Assembly (NCBI GenBank): GCA_014377915.1 | Contig: JACMOT010000494.1 | Span: 1-10,774, forward strand | Source of the DNA: Tardiphaga sp. | GTDB taxonomy: Bacteria > Pseudomonadota > Alphaproteobacteria > Rhizobiales > Xanthobacteraceae | Length of the DNA: 10,774 bases | Direction: 5' to 3' | Shown: piece after piece, positions 1-6,697 of the stretch | How positions within the stretch are numbered: the first letter of the stretch is position 1 | How the letters are laid out: every line of letters begins with the position of its first letter | The notes under the pieces: generated by a model | The model's database searches: none | What the model saw: the letters and a program-made list of their open reading frames with translations, nothing else | What the model was told of the DNA's origin: nothing | Made by a program: the position numbers and the translations under genes

Positions 1-774
1 CCGGGCGCCGACCCAATCCTGCCCCCACCGGTACTCCCTACCCATGCCGAACGGGCCGTCGGGGCGGCGCCGCCCCCGGCGCCGGTCGCCGAGGCTGCGC
101 CGGCCGTGGTGACCGCACCGCTGATCCCGGAGCCGGCGGTTCGTGATACCCACCCCGATCTTGCCGCCGGCGTGAGCGAGATCGAAGGGCTGGCGCGGAC
201 GTTGCGCGTCGCCGGCGATTCCGCGCGCAAGATTACGATCCTTGGCACCGGCGATCCCGACAACATCGCGCTGACCGGCCTAACGCTGGCGCGCATGCTG
301 GCCCGCGGCGGCAAGGTGGTGCTGGTTGATCTTTCGGCCAATTCGCCGGTGCTGCGGGCGGTCTCCAGCGATCCGTCGGCGCCGGGACTGGCCGAGTTGA
401 TGCTGGGTCAGGCGTCGTTCAGCGAGATCATCACCAAGGATACGCTGTCGCGTCTTCATATGATCAGCGCCGGCCGTGCCGGAGCCGATCGTGCGCTGCT
501 GCAATCGCCGCGGCTGACCATGGCGCTCGATGCCCTGATGCGGGTGTACGATCACGTGCTGCTCGATGCCGGCACCGCCGCTGATCTGCCGGCGGCGCTG
601 CTGACGGCGAATGCCTGCGCGGTGGTAGTGCCGGAGCCGTCAATGGCCGTCGACGCCCGCGATCTGATGTGCGAACAACTGAAAGCCGTCGGCTTCTCGG
701 CCGTGAGCATGCTGCGTCGGGATTCGACGCCCGACCATGCGCCGCATCCCGTCGAGCGCGTCGTCGCAGCATGA
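1..774 (+). CDS. Wzc/ExoP-like polysaccharide transport protein, C-terminal part (partial at 5' end)
   Basis: The frame is open from base 1, so the true start lies upstream; a GTG at 106 is only an internal codon. About the first 45 residues are a Pro/Ala-rich linker, followed by a compact P-loop-like domain of about 170 residues. The fold resembles the cytoplasmic domain of bacterial tyrosine kinases/chain-length regulators of exopolysaccharide export: a first strand (KITILGTG), a Walker A'-like strand (KVVLVDL) and a Walker B-like strand (HVLLDAG). The Walker A loop is degenerate: after GTG comes DPDNIALT where functional kinases have a GKS/T, so no P-loop lysine is visible. The usual tyrosine-rich C-terminal tail is absent; the protein ends VERVVAA. 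From this I infer a structural or regulatory role in polysaccharide export rather than kinase activity. A ParA/MinD-like relative is an alternative. The acyltransferase and deacetylase-like genes that follow support a polysaccharide context. Confidence 0.7.
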   Translation, partial: PGADPILPPPVLPTHAERAVGAAPPPAPVAEAAPAVVTAPLIPEPAVRDTHPDLAAGVSEIEGLARTLRVAGDSARKITILGTGDPDNIALTGLTLARMLARGGKVVLVDLSANSPVLRAVSSDPSAPGLAELMLGQASFSEIITKDTLSRLHMISAGRAGADRALLQSPRLTMALDALMRVYDHVLLDAGTAADLPAALLTANACAVVVPEPSMAVDARDLMCEQLKAVGFSAVSMLRRDSTPDHAPHPVERVVAA

Positions 775-852
775 GGGTAGGCGATACGCGGCTGAACGGT
801 ATTCGGCCGGGTCGTAATCTGCGTGTTGGCGGGTGGAGCCAATAGCGGCTCG

Positions 853-978
853 CTACCGACGTGGCTGCCGGACGCTTGCCGTGACCCGCGGGGCAGTTGC
901 TGCTCCCTCGGCTGTCTTCTGAATGCGAAGGCCATCGACGAACACGTCGAGCAGCCGCATGACGCTGTCCTGCCAGCC
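853..978 (-). pseudogene. Probable 3' remnant of a TetR-family regulator gene
   Basis: Read on the minus strand, the codons from 978 down to a TAG at 853-855 encode GWQDSVMRLLDVFVDGLRIQ and a short tail. This looks like the last helix of TetR/AcrR-type regulators, where a 'W..(x)4..LLD.(F/L).DGLR' ending is common. No helix-turn-helix region exists upstream: before the GW dipeptide the frame reads antisense through the oxidoreductase remnant. This would therefore be about 41 codons of a gene normally near 200 codons long. It is recognised by motif memory on a short stretch, so the family call is tentative. It matters because it stops exactly where the neighbouring remnant begins. Confidence 0.35.
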
Positions 979-1326
979 GGGCGGATTATCAATCCGCATG
1001 TGGTCCGCAGCCAGTTTTATGGTGGCATGATCTGGGGCGCGTCGTTCGCGCTGCACGAGCAGGCGGTGATAGACCACCGCTCGGGCCGAACCATGAATGC
1101 CAATCTCGCCGAGTATCGCATCCCGGTGAATGCCGACGTGCTCGGTCTGGAGGCCATCATGGTGACAGAGCACGATCCGCATGTGAACGCGCTCGGCATC
1201 AAGGGCGTCGACGAAATCGGCATTGCCGGCTCGGCGGGCGCCGTGGCCAACGCGGTCTGGCACGCGACGGGAATCCGTGTGCGCCGGTTTCCGATCCGGA
1301 TCGAGGATCTTGTGGTTCCGGCCTAG
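979..1326 (+). pseudogene. 3' remnant of a xanthine dehydrogenase-family molybdopterin-binding subunit
   Basis: The plus-strand frame from about GRIINPHVV to the TAG at 1324-1326 matches the C-terminal end of the large Mo-cofactor subunit of aldehyde oxidoreductases (PaoC/YagR, CoxL type). Visible family landmarks are INPHVVRSQFYGGMIWG, then LAEYRIP, then KGVDEIGIAGSAGAVANAV with the glutamate of the active-site loop retained, and a terminal HATGIRVRRFPIRIEDL. Only about 115 of the roughly 730-770 residues expected remain, without the Mo-cofactor-binding domains. Upstream in frame, residues 823-978 have no family resemblance and the first usable start is a TTG at 823. The gene is a decayed fragment, almost certainly non-functional. 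It converges on the acyltransferase gene with 16 bases between the stops. Confidence 0.75.
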
Positions 1327-1342
1327 CGTCAACGCCCAACCG

Positions 1343-2527
1343 TCAGCGTTGCAGGGCACCGCGCAGCCGTTGCGCCAGGTTCAGCAACGCGGGCGTCTGC
1401 TTCACCAGCCGCTTCGCACGGGCGAATGACGAGAGGCCCATCGCGCCGAGTTTTCCGCGCGTGGTGAGCGGCACAAAACTGTCGAAGATGGGCTCGTCGT
1501 CCTTGCAGAACATCCGCTTGTAATCGTCCGCGCCGATGCCGAGGTCGAGCGACGTGATGCCGCATGCGGCGTAGTGATCGATGATGCTGCGCATCAGGAT
1601 CAGGCCCGGGCTGTATTTGGCGTTGGCGGACATCGTATAGGTGTTGAACATCATCGAGAAGCGACCGGCATCGGCGACCCCGGCGAACATCGCGATCACT
1701 TCCTCGTCGCAGACCAGCGCGTGGATATCGATGGCGCGACCGCCATCGCGTGGCGCCAGGCATGCGGCGCGGATGAAGTCCTCGATGCCCGGCTCGGCGA
1801 ACACGTTGGGCAGCTTCTGTTCGGCCATCCGCAGTGGCTTGGTGGTGAAGAAGGCGTCGAGCACCCGCTTGATCTCGGCATCGCGGGTGGCAAGCAGATA
1901 GCGATAGCCGGGCAGCACCTCGTATTTCTTTTCCTTGCCCTTCAGGCGCTTGCGGAACGAGTTGCTGACGTGGTCGGTCGGAGACGCGCCGGGCAGCAGT
2001 CGCAGCACCGGGCAGTCATTGGTGGACGGTTGGCTGGGCCACTGCGCCATCGGGTTGGCGATACCGAGCCAGTGCCGTGGCTGGCGCGCCAGCGCCAGCA
2101 GATCGACCGTTTCACGGTGCCGCCGGATTCCCGACTGCAGCGCCTCCATATCGGCCCTGGTGGCGGCCTCCGCGAAATCGCGCTGCCACCGCGGCATGTT
2201 GAAGGTGACGTGCTTGCCGCCCAGATAGCCCGCAACCTGCAAGCCATTCTCCTGCCTCGCGCCGAGCGGCAGCAACAGCAGCGGCTGGTCATTGGCGTCA
2301 TAGGCGATGACAATGAAGGGTCGCAGGCCTTCGAGCTGGCCGACATGGGCCTGCCAGGCGGCCTGAAAATCATACCGCTGGTACGGTGTCGACAGCGTAT
2401 CGGCGGTTTCGAGGTGACGCCAGACCGGTTCAGCGGTGGCGAAGTCGCGTAGTACATCGACGCGCGTGATACGGCTCGCGGCTTGGGTGGACGCCGTCGG
2501 ATAGTCGATCGCCGCAGCCATGGTCAT
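1343..2527 (-). CDS. GNAT-family acyltransferase, CelD/BcsL type (polysaccharide biosynthesis)
   Basis: This 394-residue protein belongs to the family named after CelD/BcsL of cellulose biosynthesis (Acetyltransf_6, GNAT fold), which is expected to transfer acyl groups to sugars or amino sugars of surface polysaccharides in the cytoplasm. Residues about 25-150 form the first half (including the strand FIVIAYDANDQPLLLLPLGA). Residues about 185-350 hold the GNAT core, with the basic SFRKRLKGKEKK stretch and a conserved-looking YSPGLILMRSIIDHYA...LDLGIGADDYKRMF block at 305-340, where Lys/Tyr/Phe near the end are typical. The frame is open for a further 217 codons upstream, but that part is antisense to the deacetylase-like gene. 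I placed the start at ATG 2527; ATG 2521 is an alternative. No strong Shine-Dalgarno sequence is visible. The gene is divergent from the deacetylase-like gene, and the two probably share regulation. The exact substrate is unknown. Confidence 0.85.
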   Translation of the reverse strand: MTMAAAIDYPTASTQAASRITRVDVLRDFATAEPVWRHLETADTLSTPYQRYDFQAAWQAHVGQLEGLRPFIVIAYDANDQPLLLLPLGARQENGLQVAGYLGGKHVTFNMPRWQRDFAEAATRADMEALQSGIRRHRETVDLLALARQPRHWLGIANPMAQWPSQPSTNDCPVLRLLPGASPTDHVSNSFRKRLKGKEKKYEVLPGYRYLLATRDAEIKRVLDAFFTTKPLRMAEQKLPNVFAEPGIEDFIRAACLAPRDGGRAIDIHALVCDEEVIAMFAGVADAGRFSMMFNTYTMSANAKYSPGLILMRSIIDHYAACGITSLDLGIGADDYKRMFCKDDEPIFDSFVPLTTRGKLGAMGLSSFARAKRLVKQTPALLNLAQRLRGALQR

Positions 2528-2548
2528 CACGGAGCCTGTGTTGAGGTC

Positions 2549-2602
2549 TTGTTTACTGTTTGCAGCGGACGACCTTTGCAAACAAAGCTCAATAAACAGT
2601 AA
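2549..2602. promoter_or_regulatory. Nested inverted repeats with four YTGTTTRY half-sites in a divergent promoter region
   Basis: Between the acyltransferase (minus) and the deacetylase-like gene (plus) lies an unusually AT-rich stretch. Four copies of YTGTTTRY can be read: TTGTTTAC at 2549-2556 and CTGTTTGC at 2556-2563 on the plus strand, then TTGTTTGC at 2585-2578 and CTGTTTAT at 2599-2592 on the minus strand. They build two inverted repeats: TTACTGTTT (2553-2561) with AAACAGTAA (2594-2602), and TGTTTGCA (2557-2564) with TGCAAACA (2577-2584). The placement suggests an operator for a regulator controlling both genes; the regulator is unknown. Confidence 0.45.
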
Positions 2603-2637
2603 GGACAGGCGCGGAGGGCGGTCAGCAGGATACCGCA

Positions 2638-2644
2638 AAGGAGG
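2638..2644 (+). promoter_or_regulatory. Shine-Dalgarno AAGGAGG that decides the downstream start
   Basis: AAGGAGG directly touches the ATG at 2645, leaving no spacer. The in-frame GTG at 2651 lies six bases downstream of GGAGG, which is normal spacing. This favours GTG 2651 as the initiation codon of the deacetylase-like gene. Confidence 0.6.
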
Positions 2645-2650
2645 ATGGCG

Positions 2651-3685
2651 GTGTCGCAACCATTGAGCGGGCTGACGACGCTGGTGCTGGAACTGGCGTT
2701 TTTCAGTGGCTGGGCGCGGCTGATGCAGAGGTCGCGCGGCGGTGCCGGCGTGATCCTGACATTCGAGCGGGTGCGGCTGCCGCGGCCAGGCGCGTTCCAG
2801 CCGCGACTGGCCACCGAGATCACGCCCCGCTTTCTCGACCGGGTTATCGGCAGGTTGAAGCGCTGGGAGTTCGATATCGTCGGGCTCGACGAAGCCTGCG
2901 TCCGCGCAAGGCAGCCGCGGCAGGCCCGCCGCTTCGTATGTTTGACCTTCGATGGTGGCTACAAGGATCTGATCGAACACGCTTATCCCGTGCTGTCGCG
3001 GCACCGCGTGCCGTTCACGGTGTACCTTGCAAGCGCTTTTCCCGATCGGCTGGGCGAGGCCTGGTGGTTGGCGCTGGAGCAGGTAGTGGCCCGCCACGAC
3101 CGCATCAGCCTGATGATCGACGACCGGCAACGCCATTTCGGGATCGGAGGTCTCGAGGACAAGCGACAGGCCTATCATTACCTGCAGAGCTGGCTGCGCA
3201 CGCTGCCCGCGCCGGCACTGTCATTGGCGATCAAGGATCTTTGCCAACGCTATTCGGTCGATCTTGCCGCGCTGTCGCGCGCCGCGACCATGGACTGGGA
3301 CGACATCGCGGTCCTGGCGGCCGATCCGCTGGTCACCTATGGCGCCGCCACCGTGAATTACCCGGTACTTGCCAATCTCGACGACGTCAGCGCGCGCCGC
3401 GAGATCGCCATGGGCCGGGCTGTGGCGGAAGCCGCATTGCGACGTGCGCCCATGCATCTGGCCTATCCGTTCGGCGACCGGGGGTCGTTCCTGCCGCTTC
3501 ATGCCGGCATGGCGGCACAGGCGGGCTTCAGCAGCGCGGTGACCTCGATGCCAGGCGTGGTGCAGCCGGACGGCCGTTCCGACTCCTACGCCTTGCCGCG
3601 AATCGCCTGGGATGGCCGACGTCAATCGCTGCGCGCGCTGCGGGTAATGATGGCCGGCGTGATGCTGGGGGCGGCGAGAAGTTGA
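2651..3685 (+). CDS. NodB-fold polysaccharide deacetylase-like protein with metal ligands lost
   Basis: The 344-residue protein (GTG start at 2651, preferred over ATG 2645 on Shine-Dalgarno spacing) has the order of a carbohydrate esterase 4 domain. Residues 99-106 carry TFDGGYKD where the family has TFDDGY(x)D. Residues 231-238 carry GAATVNYP where the family has GAHT(x)xHP. Near residue 270 lies AYPFGDR (motif 3), and near 315 ALPRI. In active enzymes the second Asp of TFDD and the two His of HxxxH bind the metal. Here these positions are Gly, Ala and Tyr, so hydrolysis by the usual mechanism looks impossible; the base-like first Asp remains. A hydrophobic N-terminus (about residues 8-20) could be a weak membrane anchor. 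The gene probably acts with the acyltransferase in surface polysaccharide assembly, perhaps as a binding or scaffold protein. Its stop is two bases from the stop of the convergent DUF2842 gene. Confidence 0.85.
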   Translation: MSQPLSGLTTLVLELAFFSGWARLMQRSRGGAGVILTFERVRLPRPGAFQPRLATEITPRFLDRVIGRLKRWEFDIVGLDEACVRARQPRQARRFVCLTFDGGYKDLIEHAYPVLSRHRVPFTVYLASAFPDRLGEAWWLALEQVVARHDRISLMIDDRQRHFGIGGLEDKRQAYHYLQSWLRTLPAPALSLAIKDLCQRYSVDLAALSRAATMDWDDIAVLAADPLVTYGAATVNYPVLANLDDVSARREIAMGRAVAEAALRRAPMHLAYPFGDRGSFLPLHAGMAAQAGFSSAVTSMPGVVQPDGRSDSYALPRIAWDGRRQSLRALRVMMAGVMLGAARS

Positions 3686-3687
3686 TC

Positions 3688-3906
3688 CTAGCCGAGTTTT
3701 TCGCGATCCGCCCTGGCCATCCAACTGACGATCGGCATCGCCGGCAGCACCCAGCCCAGTCCCGCGACCACATAGAAGATCGCCTGCAGCCAGCCGGACG
3801 CCGCCAACCATGGCGTTTGCGCGATGGTCATGCCGAGCAGCGACCAGACCACGACCAGCACGAGCAGGAAGATGGTGCCGAAGAATTTGCGGGTGCGAAT
3901 GCTCAT
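3688..3906 (-). CDS. DUF2842 small membrane protein
   Basis: This 72-residue protein starts MSIRTRKFFGTIFLLVLVVV and matches my memory of the DUF2842 family, short inner-membrane proteins of alphaproteobacteria with no established function. Two hydrophobic segments are clear, about residues 8-29 and 36-61, separated by a short loop (QTPWLAASG); the positively charged N-terminus suggests an N-in orientation. The open frame extends 30 codons further upstream to 3996, but that extension is Pro-rich and unlike the family, so ATG 3906 is chosen. The gene is divergent from ctaA with 133 bases between the starts, and faces the deacetylase-like gene tail to tail. Confidence 0.8.
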   Translation of the reverse strand: MSIRTRKFFGTIFLLVLVVVWSLLGMTIAQTPWLAASGWLQAIFYVVAGLGWVLPAMPIVSWMARADREKLG

Positions 3907-4039
3907 GACGGAATTGTGCGGTCCTGGAGGAAGGGCTGGGCGTGGCGTCGCTTTGCAGCCGCTGGCCGGCGGACTATAAGGTTCAGGTATATTCATTCAA
4001 GCCATTGAATTCGGGGACTTGTCCCATAGATCGCAGGTT
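3907..4039. promoter_or_regulatory. Divergent intergenic region of DUF2842 and ctaA
   Basis: These 133 bases must carry promoters in both directions. A GC-rich half near the DUF2842 start gives way to an AT-rich half near ctaA, which holds TATAAG (3975-3980), AGGTATATTC (3985-3994) and a small inverted repeat ATTCAA-gcca-TTGAAT (3995-4010). I cannot assign a -35/-10 pair with confidence. Confidence 0.3.
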
Positions 4040-5131
4040 ATGACAGGTAGTTCTATTCGACGCGATGATCGCCTCCGCCCGGTGCGCTGGTGGCTGATTA
4101 TGGTAGCGGCGCTGATCGCGCTGATGGTGCTGGTGGGCGGCGCCACGAGGCTCACCGAATCCGGCCTGTCGATCGTCGAATGGAAACCGGTCAGCGGCAC
4201 GCTGCCGCCATTGACGCAGGATCACTGGGTCGCGGCCTTCGATGCCTATAAGGCGATCCCGCAATACCGCGAACTCAATGCCGGCATGAGCCTCGAGGAG
4301 TTCAAGACCATCTTCTGGTGGGAGTGGGGCCACCGGCTGCTCGGCCGCGTCATCGGCATGGTCTATCTGCTGCCCTTCCTCTGGTTCCTGTGGTCGGGCG
4401 TCCTGACGTCCGGGCTGAAGACGCGGCTGTGGGTGATCTTCGGCCTTGGCGGGCTGCAGGGGGCGGTCGGCTGGTGGATGGTGGCGTCGGGCCTGACCAA
4501 GCGCGTTGAAGTGTCGCAATATCGGCTGGCGACGCATCTGGTGCTGGCGCTAATAATTTTTGCGGCCATCGTCTGGACGCTACGGCGACTGCGCGACGCG
4601 CCACCGCTGATGGTGTCGGCGCGGTTGCGGACCACCAGCGTGGTGCTGCTGGGGCTGACCTTCCTGCAGCTGTATTTCGGCGCGCTGGTCGCGGGCCTGC
4701 GCGCCGGCCGCGTCTTCAACACCTGGCCGCAGATCGATGGCGCGCTGATTCCATCGGCGTCGCGGCTGTTCTTCGAGGAGCCGTGGTGGCGCAACCTGTT
4801 CGACAACACGCTGACGGTGCAGTTCCAGCACCGCATGACCGCCTATCTGCTGTTCGCCGTGGCAATCTGGCATGTGATCGACGCCATTCGGTCGCGGGCC
4901 GGCGCGGCAACCGTCAATGGCGCGCTCTGGCTGGCGGCGGCGCTCAGCCTGCAGGTACTGCTCGGCATTTTGACCCTGCTGTATGAAGTGCCGATCGGTC
5001 TGGCGCTGGCGCACCAGGCGGTGGCGATCGTGGTGCTGGCGCTGGCGGTGCTGCAGGTCGAACGGCTGAAGCTGCCGCGACCGGTGGTGGTGCCGCAGAA
5101 GCTGCCGCTCGTGGTCGGGCAGGTCGGCTGA
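4040..5131 (+). CDS. ctaA: Heme A synthase, COX15/CtaA family
   Basis: CtaA oxidises the methyl group of heme O to the formyl group of heme A for aa3-type cytochrome oxidases, in the inner membrane. The 363-residue product has about eight transmembrane segments. It carries the four histidines of the family that bind heme: His98 in [13 protein letters not shown], His166 in ATHLVLA, His264 in FQHRMTAYL and His325 in LAHQAVA. The N-terminal [18 protein letters not shown] signature is present. No cysteine pair is present in the extracytoplasmic loops, as in the proteobacterial/mitochondrial type. ATG 4040 starts seven codons after an in-frame TTG at 4019; ATG is preferred, but both have weak ribosome-binding sites. 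The gene stands alone here, away from other cytochrome oxidase assembly genes, and ends in front of a hairpin-rich repeat that separates it from convergent metY. Confidence 0.95.
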   Translation: MTGSSIRRDDRLRPVRWWLIMVAALIALMVLVGGATRLTESGLSIVEWKPVSGTLPPLTQDHWVAAFDAYKAIPQYRELNAGMSLEEFKTIFWWEWGHRLLGRVIGMVYLLPFLWFLWSGVLTSGLKTRLWVIFGLGGLQGAVGWWMVASGLTKRVEVSQYRLATHLVLALIIFAAIVWTLRRLRDAPPLMVSARLRTTSVVLLGLTFLQLYFGALVAGLRAGRVFNTWPQIDGALIPSASRLFFEEPWWRNLFDNTLTVQFQHRMTAYLLFAVAIWHVIDAIRSRAGAATVNGALWLAAALSLQVLLGILTLLYEVPIGLALAHQAVAIVVLALAVLQVERLKLPRPVVVPQKLPLVVGQVG

Positions 5132-5138
5132 CGCAATC

Positions 5139-5267
5139 TGTCATTCCGGGGCGGGAGCGGCGCCAGCCGCGAGCGAACCCGGAATCCCGAAATGGTTGCA
5201 CGCTGAACAACTCCAGATTCCGGGATGCGGCATCCGGCTTCGCCGTTTGCCGCATCCCGGAATGACA
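5139..5267. repeat. Double-hairpin intergenic repeat element with 12-bp inverted ends
   Basis: The element begins TGTCATTCCGGG (5139-5150) and ends with its exact reverse complement (5256-5267), one base before the metY stop codon on the other strand. Inside, the ATTCCGGG/CCCGGAAT motif occurs four times in alternating orientation (5143-5150, 5178-5185, 5217-5224, 5256-5263), giving two tandem hairpins. The second hairpin has a perfect 16-bp stem (5217-5232 with 5248-5263) around a 15-base loop that itself can fold. It looks like a mobile palindromic repeat (REP/MITE-like) and could act as a two-way terminator between ctaA and metY. No coding potential is seen. Confidence 0.7.
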
Positions 5268-6548
5268 TCAGGCCCCCAGCGCCTGCTCGAGATCCGCGAT
5301 CAGATCCTCCTTGTCCTCGATCCCGACCGACAGCCTGACAACGTCGGGCGCCGCGCCCGAGCGGGTCTTGGCGTCGTCGTCGAGCTGGCTGTGGGTGGTC
5401 GAGGCCGGGTGGATCACCAGCGAGCGGGTGTCGCCGACATTGGCCAGGTGCGAGAACAATTTCAGCTTCGACACCAGGCTGACGCCGGCGTCGTAGCCGC
5501 CCTTCAGGCTGAAGGTGAAGACAGCGCCGGCGCCCTTCGGCGCATATTTGCGCGCCAGATTGTAATAGGGATTGCTCGGCAGCCCCGAGTAATTCACCGC
5601 CGCGACGGCGGGATGCGCGGCCAGCCATTCCGCCACCGCCTTGGCGTTCTCGCAATGCCGCGCCATCCGCAGCGGCAGCGTCTCGATGCCGGTCAGGATC
5701 ATGAAGGCATTGAAAGGCGACAGCGCGGGTCCCAGGTCGCGCAGCCCGAGCACGCGGCAGGCGATCGCAAAGGCAAAATTGCCGAATGTCTCCTGCAGCT
5801 TGATGCCGTGATATTCCGGCCGCGGCTCGCTCAGCATCGGGTACTTGTTGTCCTTCGACCAGTCGAAGGTGCCGGCATCGACGATGATGCCGCCGAGCGA
5901 ATTGCCGTGTCCGCCGAGAAATTTGGTCAGCGAATGGATTACGACGTCGGCGCCATGGTCGATCGGACGGATCAGATACGGCGTCGCCAGCGTGTTGTCG
6001 ACGATCAGCGGCACGCCGGCGCCCCGCGCCACGGCGGCGATCGCCTCGATATCGGTGATCGATCCACCGGGATTGGCGATCGACTCGATGAAGATCGCCT
6101 TGGTGTGCGGCGTCACCGCGCGCTCGAACGAGCCGATGTCATCGGAGTCGGCCCACACCACATTCCAGCCAAAGCTCTTGAAGGCGTGGGTGAACTGGTT
6201 GATCGAGCCGCCATAGAGTTTTCGCGAGGCAATGAATTCGTCGCCGGGCCGCAGCAATTGCTGGAATGCCACCACCTGCGCGGCATGTCCGGAGGCCACC
6301 GCCACCGCCGCGGTGCCACCTTCCAGCGAGGCGACGCGCTCTTCCAGCACCGCCGTGGTGGGGTTGGTGATGCGCGTATAGATGTTGCCAAAGGATTGCA
6401 GCCCGAACAGCGACGCAGCGTGGTCGGAATCATTGAACACGAAAGAAGTGGTCTGGTAGATCGGCGTCGCGCGCGCGCCGGTGGTCGGATCGGGCTGCGC
6501 CCCGGCATGGACGGCGAGGGTGGCGAAGCCCGGAATGCGGTCGGTCAT
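5268..6548 (-). CDS. metY: O-acetylhomoserine sulfhydrylase (aminocarboxypropyltransferase)
   Basis: This cytoplasmic PLP enzyme makes homocysteine from O-acetylhomoserine and sulfide in methionine synthesis. The 426-residue length fits the MetY branch (COG2873) better than the shorter MetZ/cystathionine synthase branch. Visible landmarks are HAGAQPDPTTGARATPIYQT at the N-terminus, YTRITNPT (57-64), the SGHAAQ loop (86-91), VDNT with the Asp that contacts the PLP ring nitrogen (183-186), and the Schiff-base lysine Lys209 in SLTKFLGGHG. The C-terminal domain carries HPASTTH and VRLSVGIED. Start ATG 6548 is supported by AGGGAG five bases upstream on the minus strand. The gene for a CoA-binding protein lies 149 bases upstream on the same strand. 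I looked for a SAM riboswitch in that gap and did not find one. It converges on ctaA through the double-hairpin repeat. Confidence 0.93.
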   Translation of the reverse strand: MTDRIPGFATLAVHAGAQPDPTTGARATPIYQTTSFVFNDSDHAASLFGLQSFGNIYTRITNPTTAVLEERVASLEGGTAAVAVASGHAAQVVAFQQLLRPGDEFIASRKLYGGSINQFTHAFKSFGWNVVWADSDDIGSFERAVTPHTKAIFIESIANPGGSITDIEAIAAVARGAGVPLIVDNTLATPYLIRPIDHGADVVIHSLTKFLGGHGNSLGGIIVDAGTFDWSKDNKYPMLSEPRPEYHGIKLQETFGNFAFAIACRVLGLRDLGPALSPFNAFMILTGIETLPLRMARHCENAKAVAEWLAAHPAVAAVNYSGLPSNPYYNLARKYAPKGAGAVFTFSLKGGYDAGVSLVSKLKLFSHLANVGDTRSLVIHPASTTHSQLDDDAKTRSGAAPDVVRLSVGIEDKEDLIADLEQALGA

Positions 6549-6697
6549 GAAGTCTCCCTGTCAGATTTTTGCAATGTTGGCGGCATGCTGATGGCGCAGA
6601 TCCATCCCGTCAAGGCAGCGTGACGTGGTCGCGTGACTTCGCGACAGCCATGCTGCGCCGTGACATCGCGGTGAAACGAAACGGCTGCGTCGCGCGC
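6549..6697. other. Gap upstream of metY
   Basis: No gene is seen in these 149 bases. CGTGAC occurs three times on the plus strand (6619-6624, 6632-6637, 6659-6664; GTCACG in the direction of metY), and GTCGCG (6628-6633) pairs with CGCGAC (6640-6645) as a small hairpin. Whether metY has its own promoter here or is read through from upstream cannot be decided from the sequence. Confidence 0.3.

Noticed and set aside
775..852. Search for a gene or RNA between the Wzc-like gene and the deletion scar
   Set aside because: No start with ribosome-binding site, no hairpin with U-tract and no family resemblance was seen in these 78 bases.
2528..3178. N-terminal extension of the acyltransferase frame by 217 codons
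   Set aside because: The extension is antisense to the deacetylase-like gene, shows no domain, and crosses the divergent promoter region. The family homology begins after ATG 2527.
2938..4008. A 356-codon plus-strand open frame overlapping three genes
   Set aside because: Frame-shifted shadow of the deacetylase-like gene that runs on into the DUF2842 region; its product is Arg/Gly-rich without motifs.
5196..6623. A 475-codon open frame on the plus strand
   Set aside because: It is antisense to metY, whose motifs and length are unmistakable. The product has no family character and is rich in Arg/Gly/His, as expected of a high-GC shadow frame.
6619..6664. Three CGTGAC repeats upstream of metY
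   Set aside because: Six-base words with irregular spacing (13 and 27) are weak in GC-rich DNA. They are noted in the gap entry but not promoted to a finding.
6549..6697. Possible SAM-II or other methionine riboswitch upstream of metY
   Set aside because: I read the minus strand for the SAM-II core and for SAM/SAH-type pseudoknots and did not see the conserved bases. A covariance-model search would settle it.
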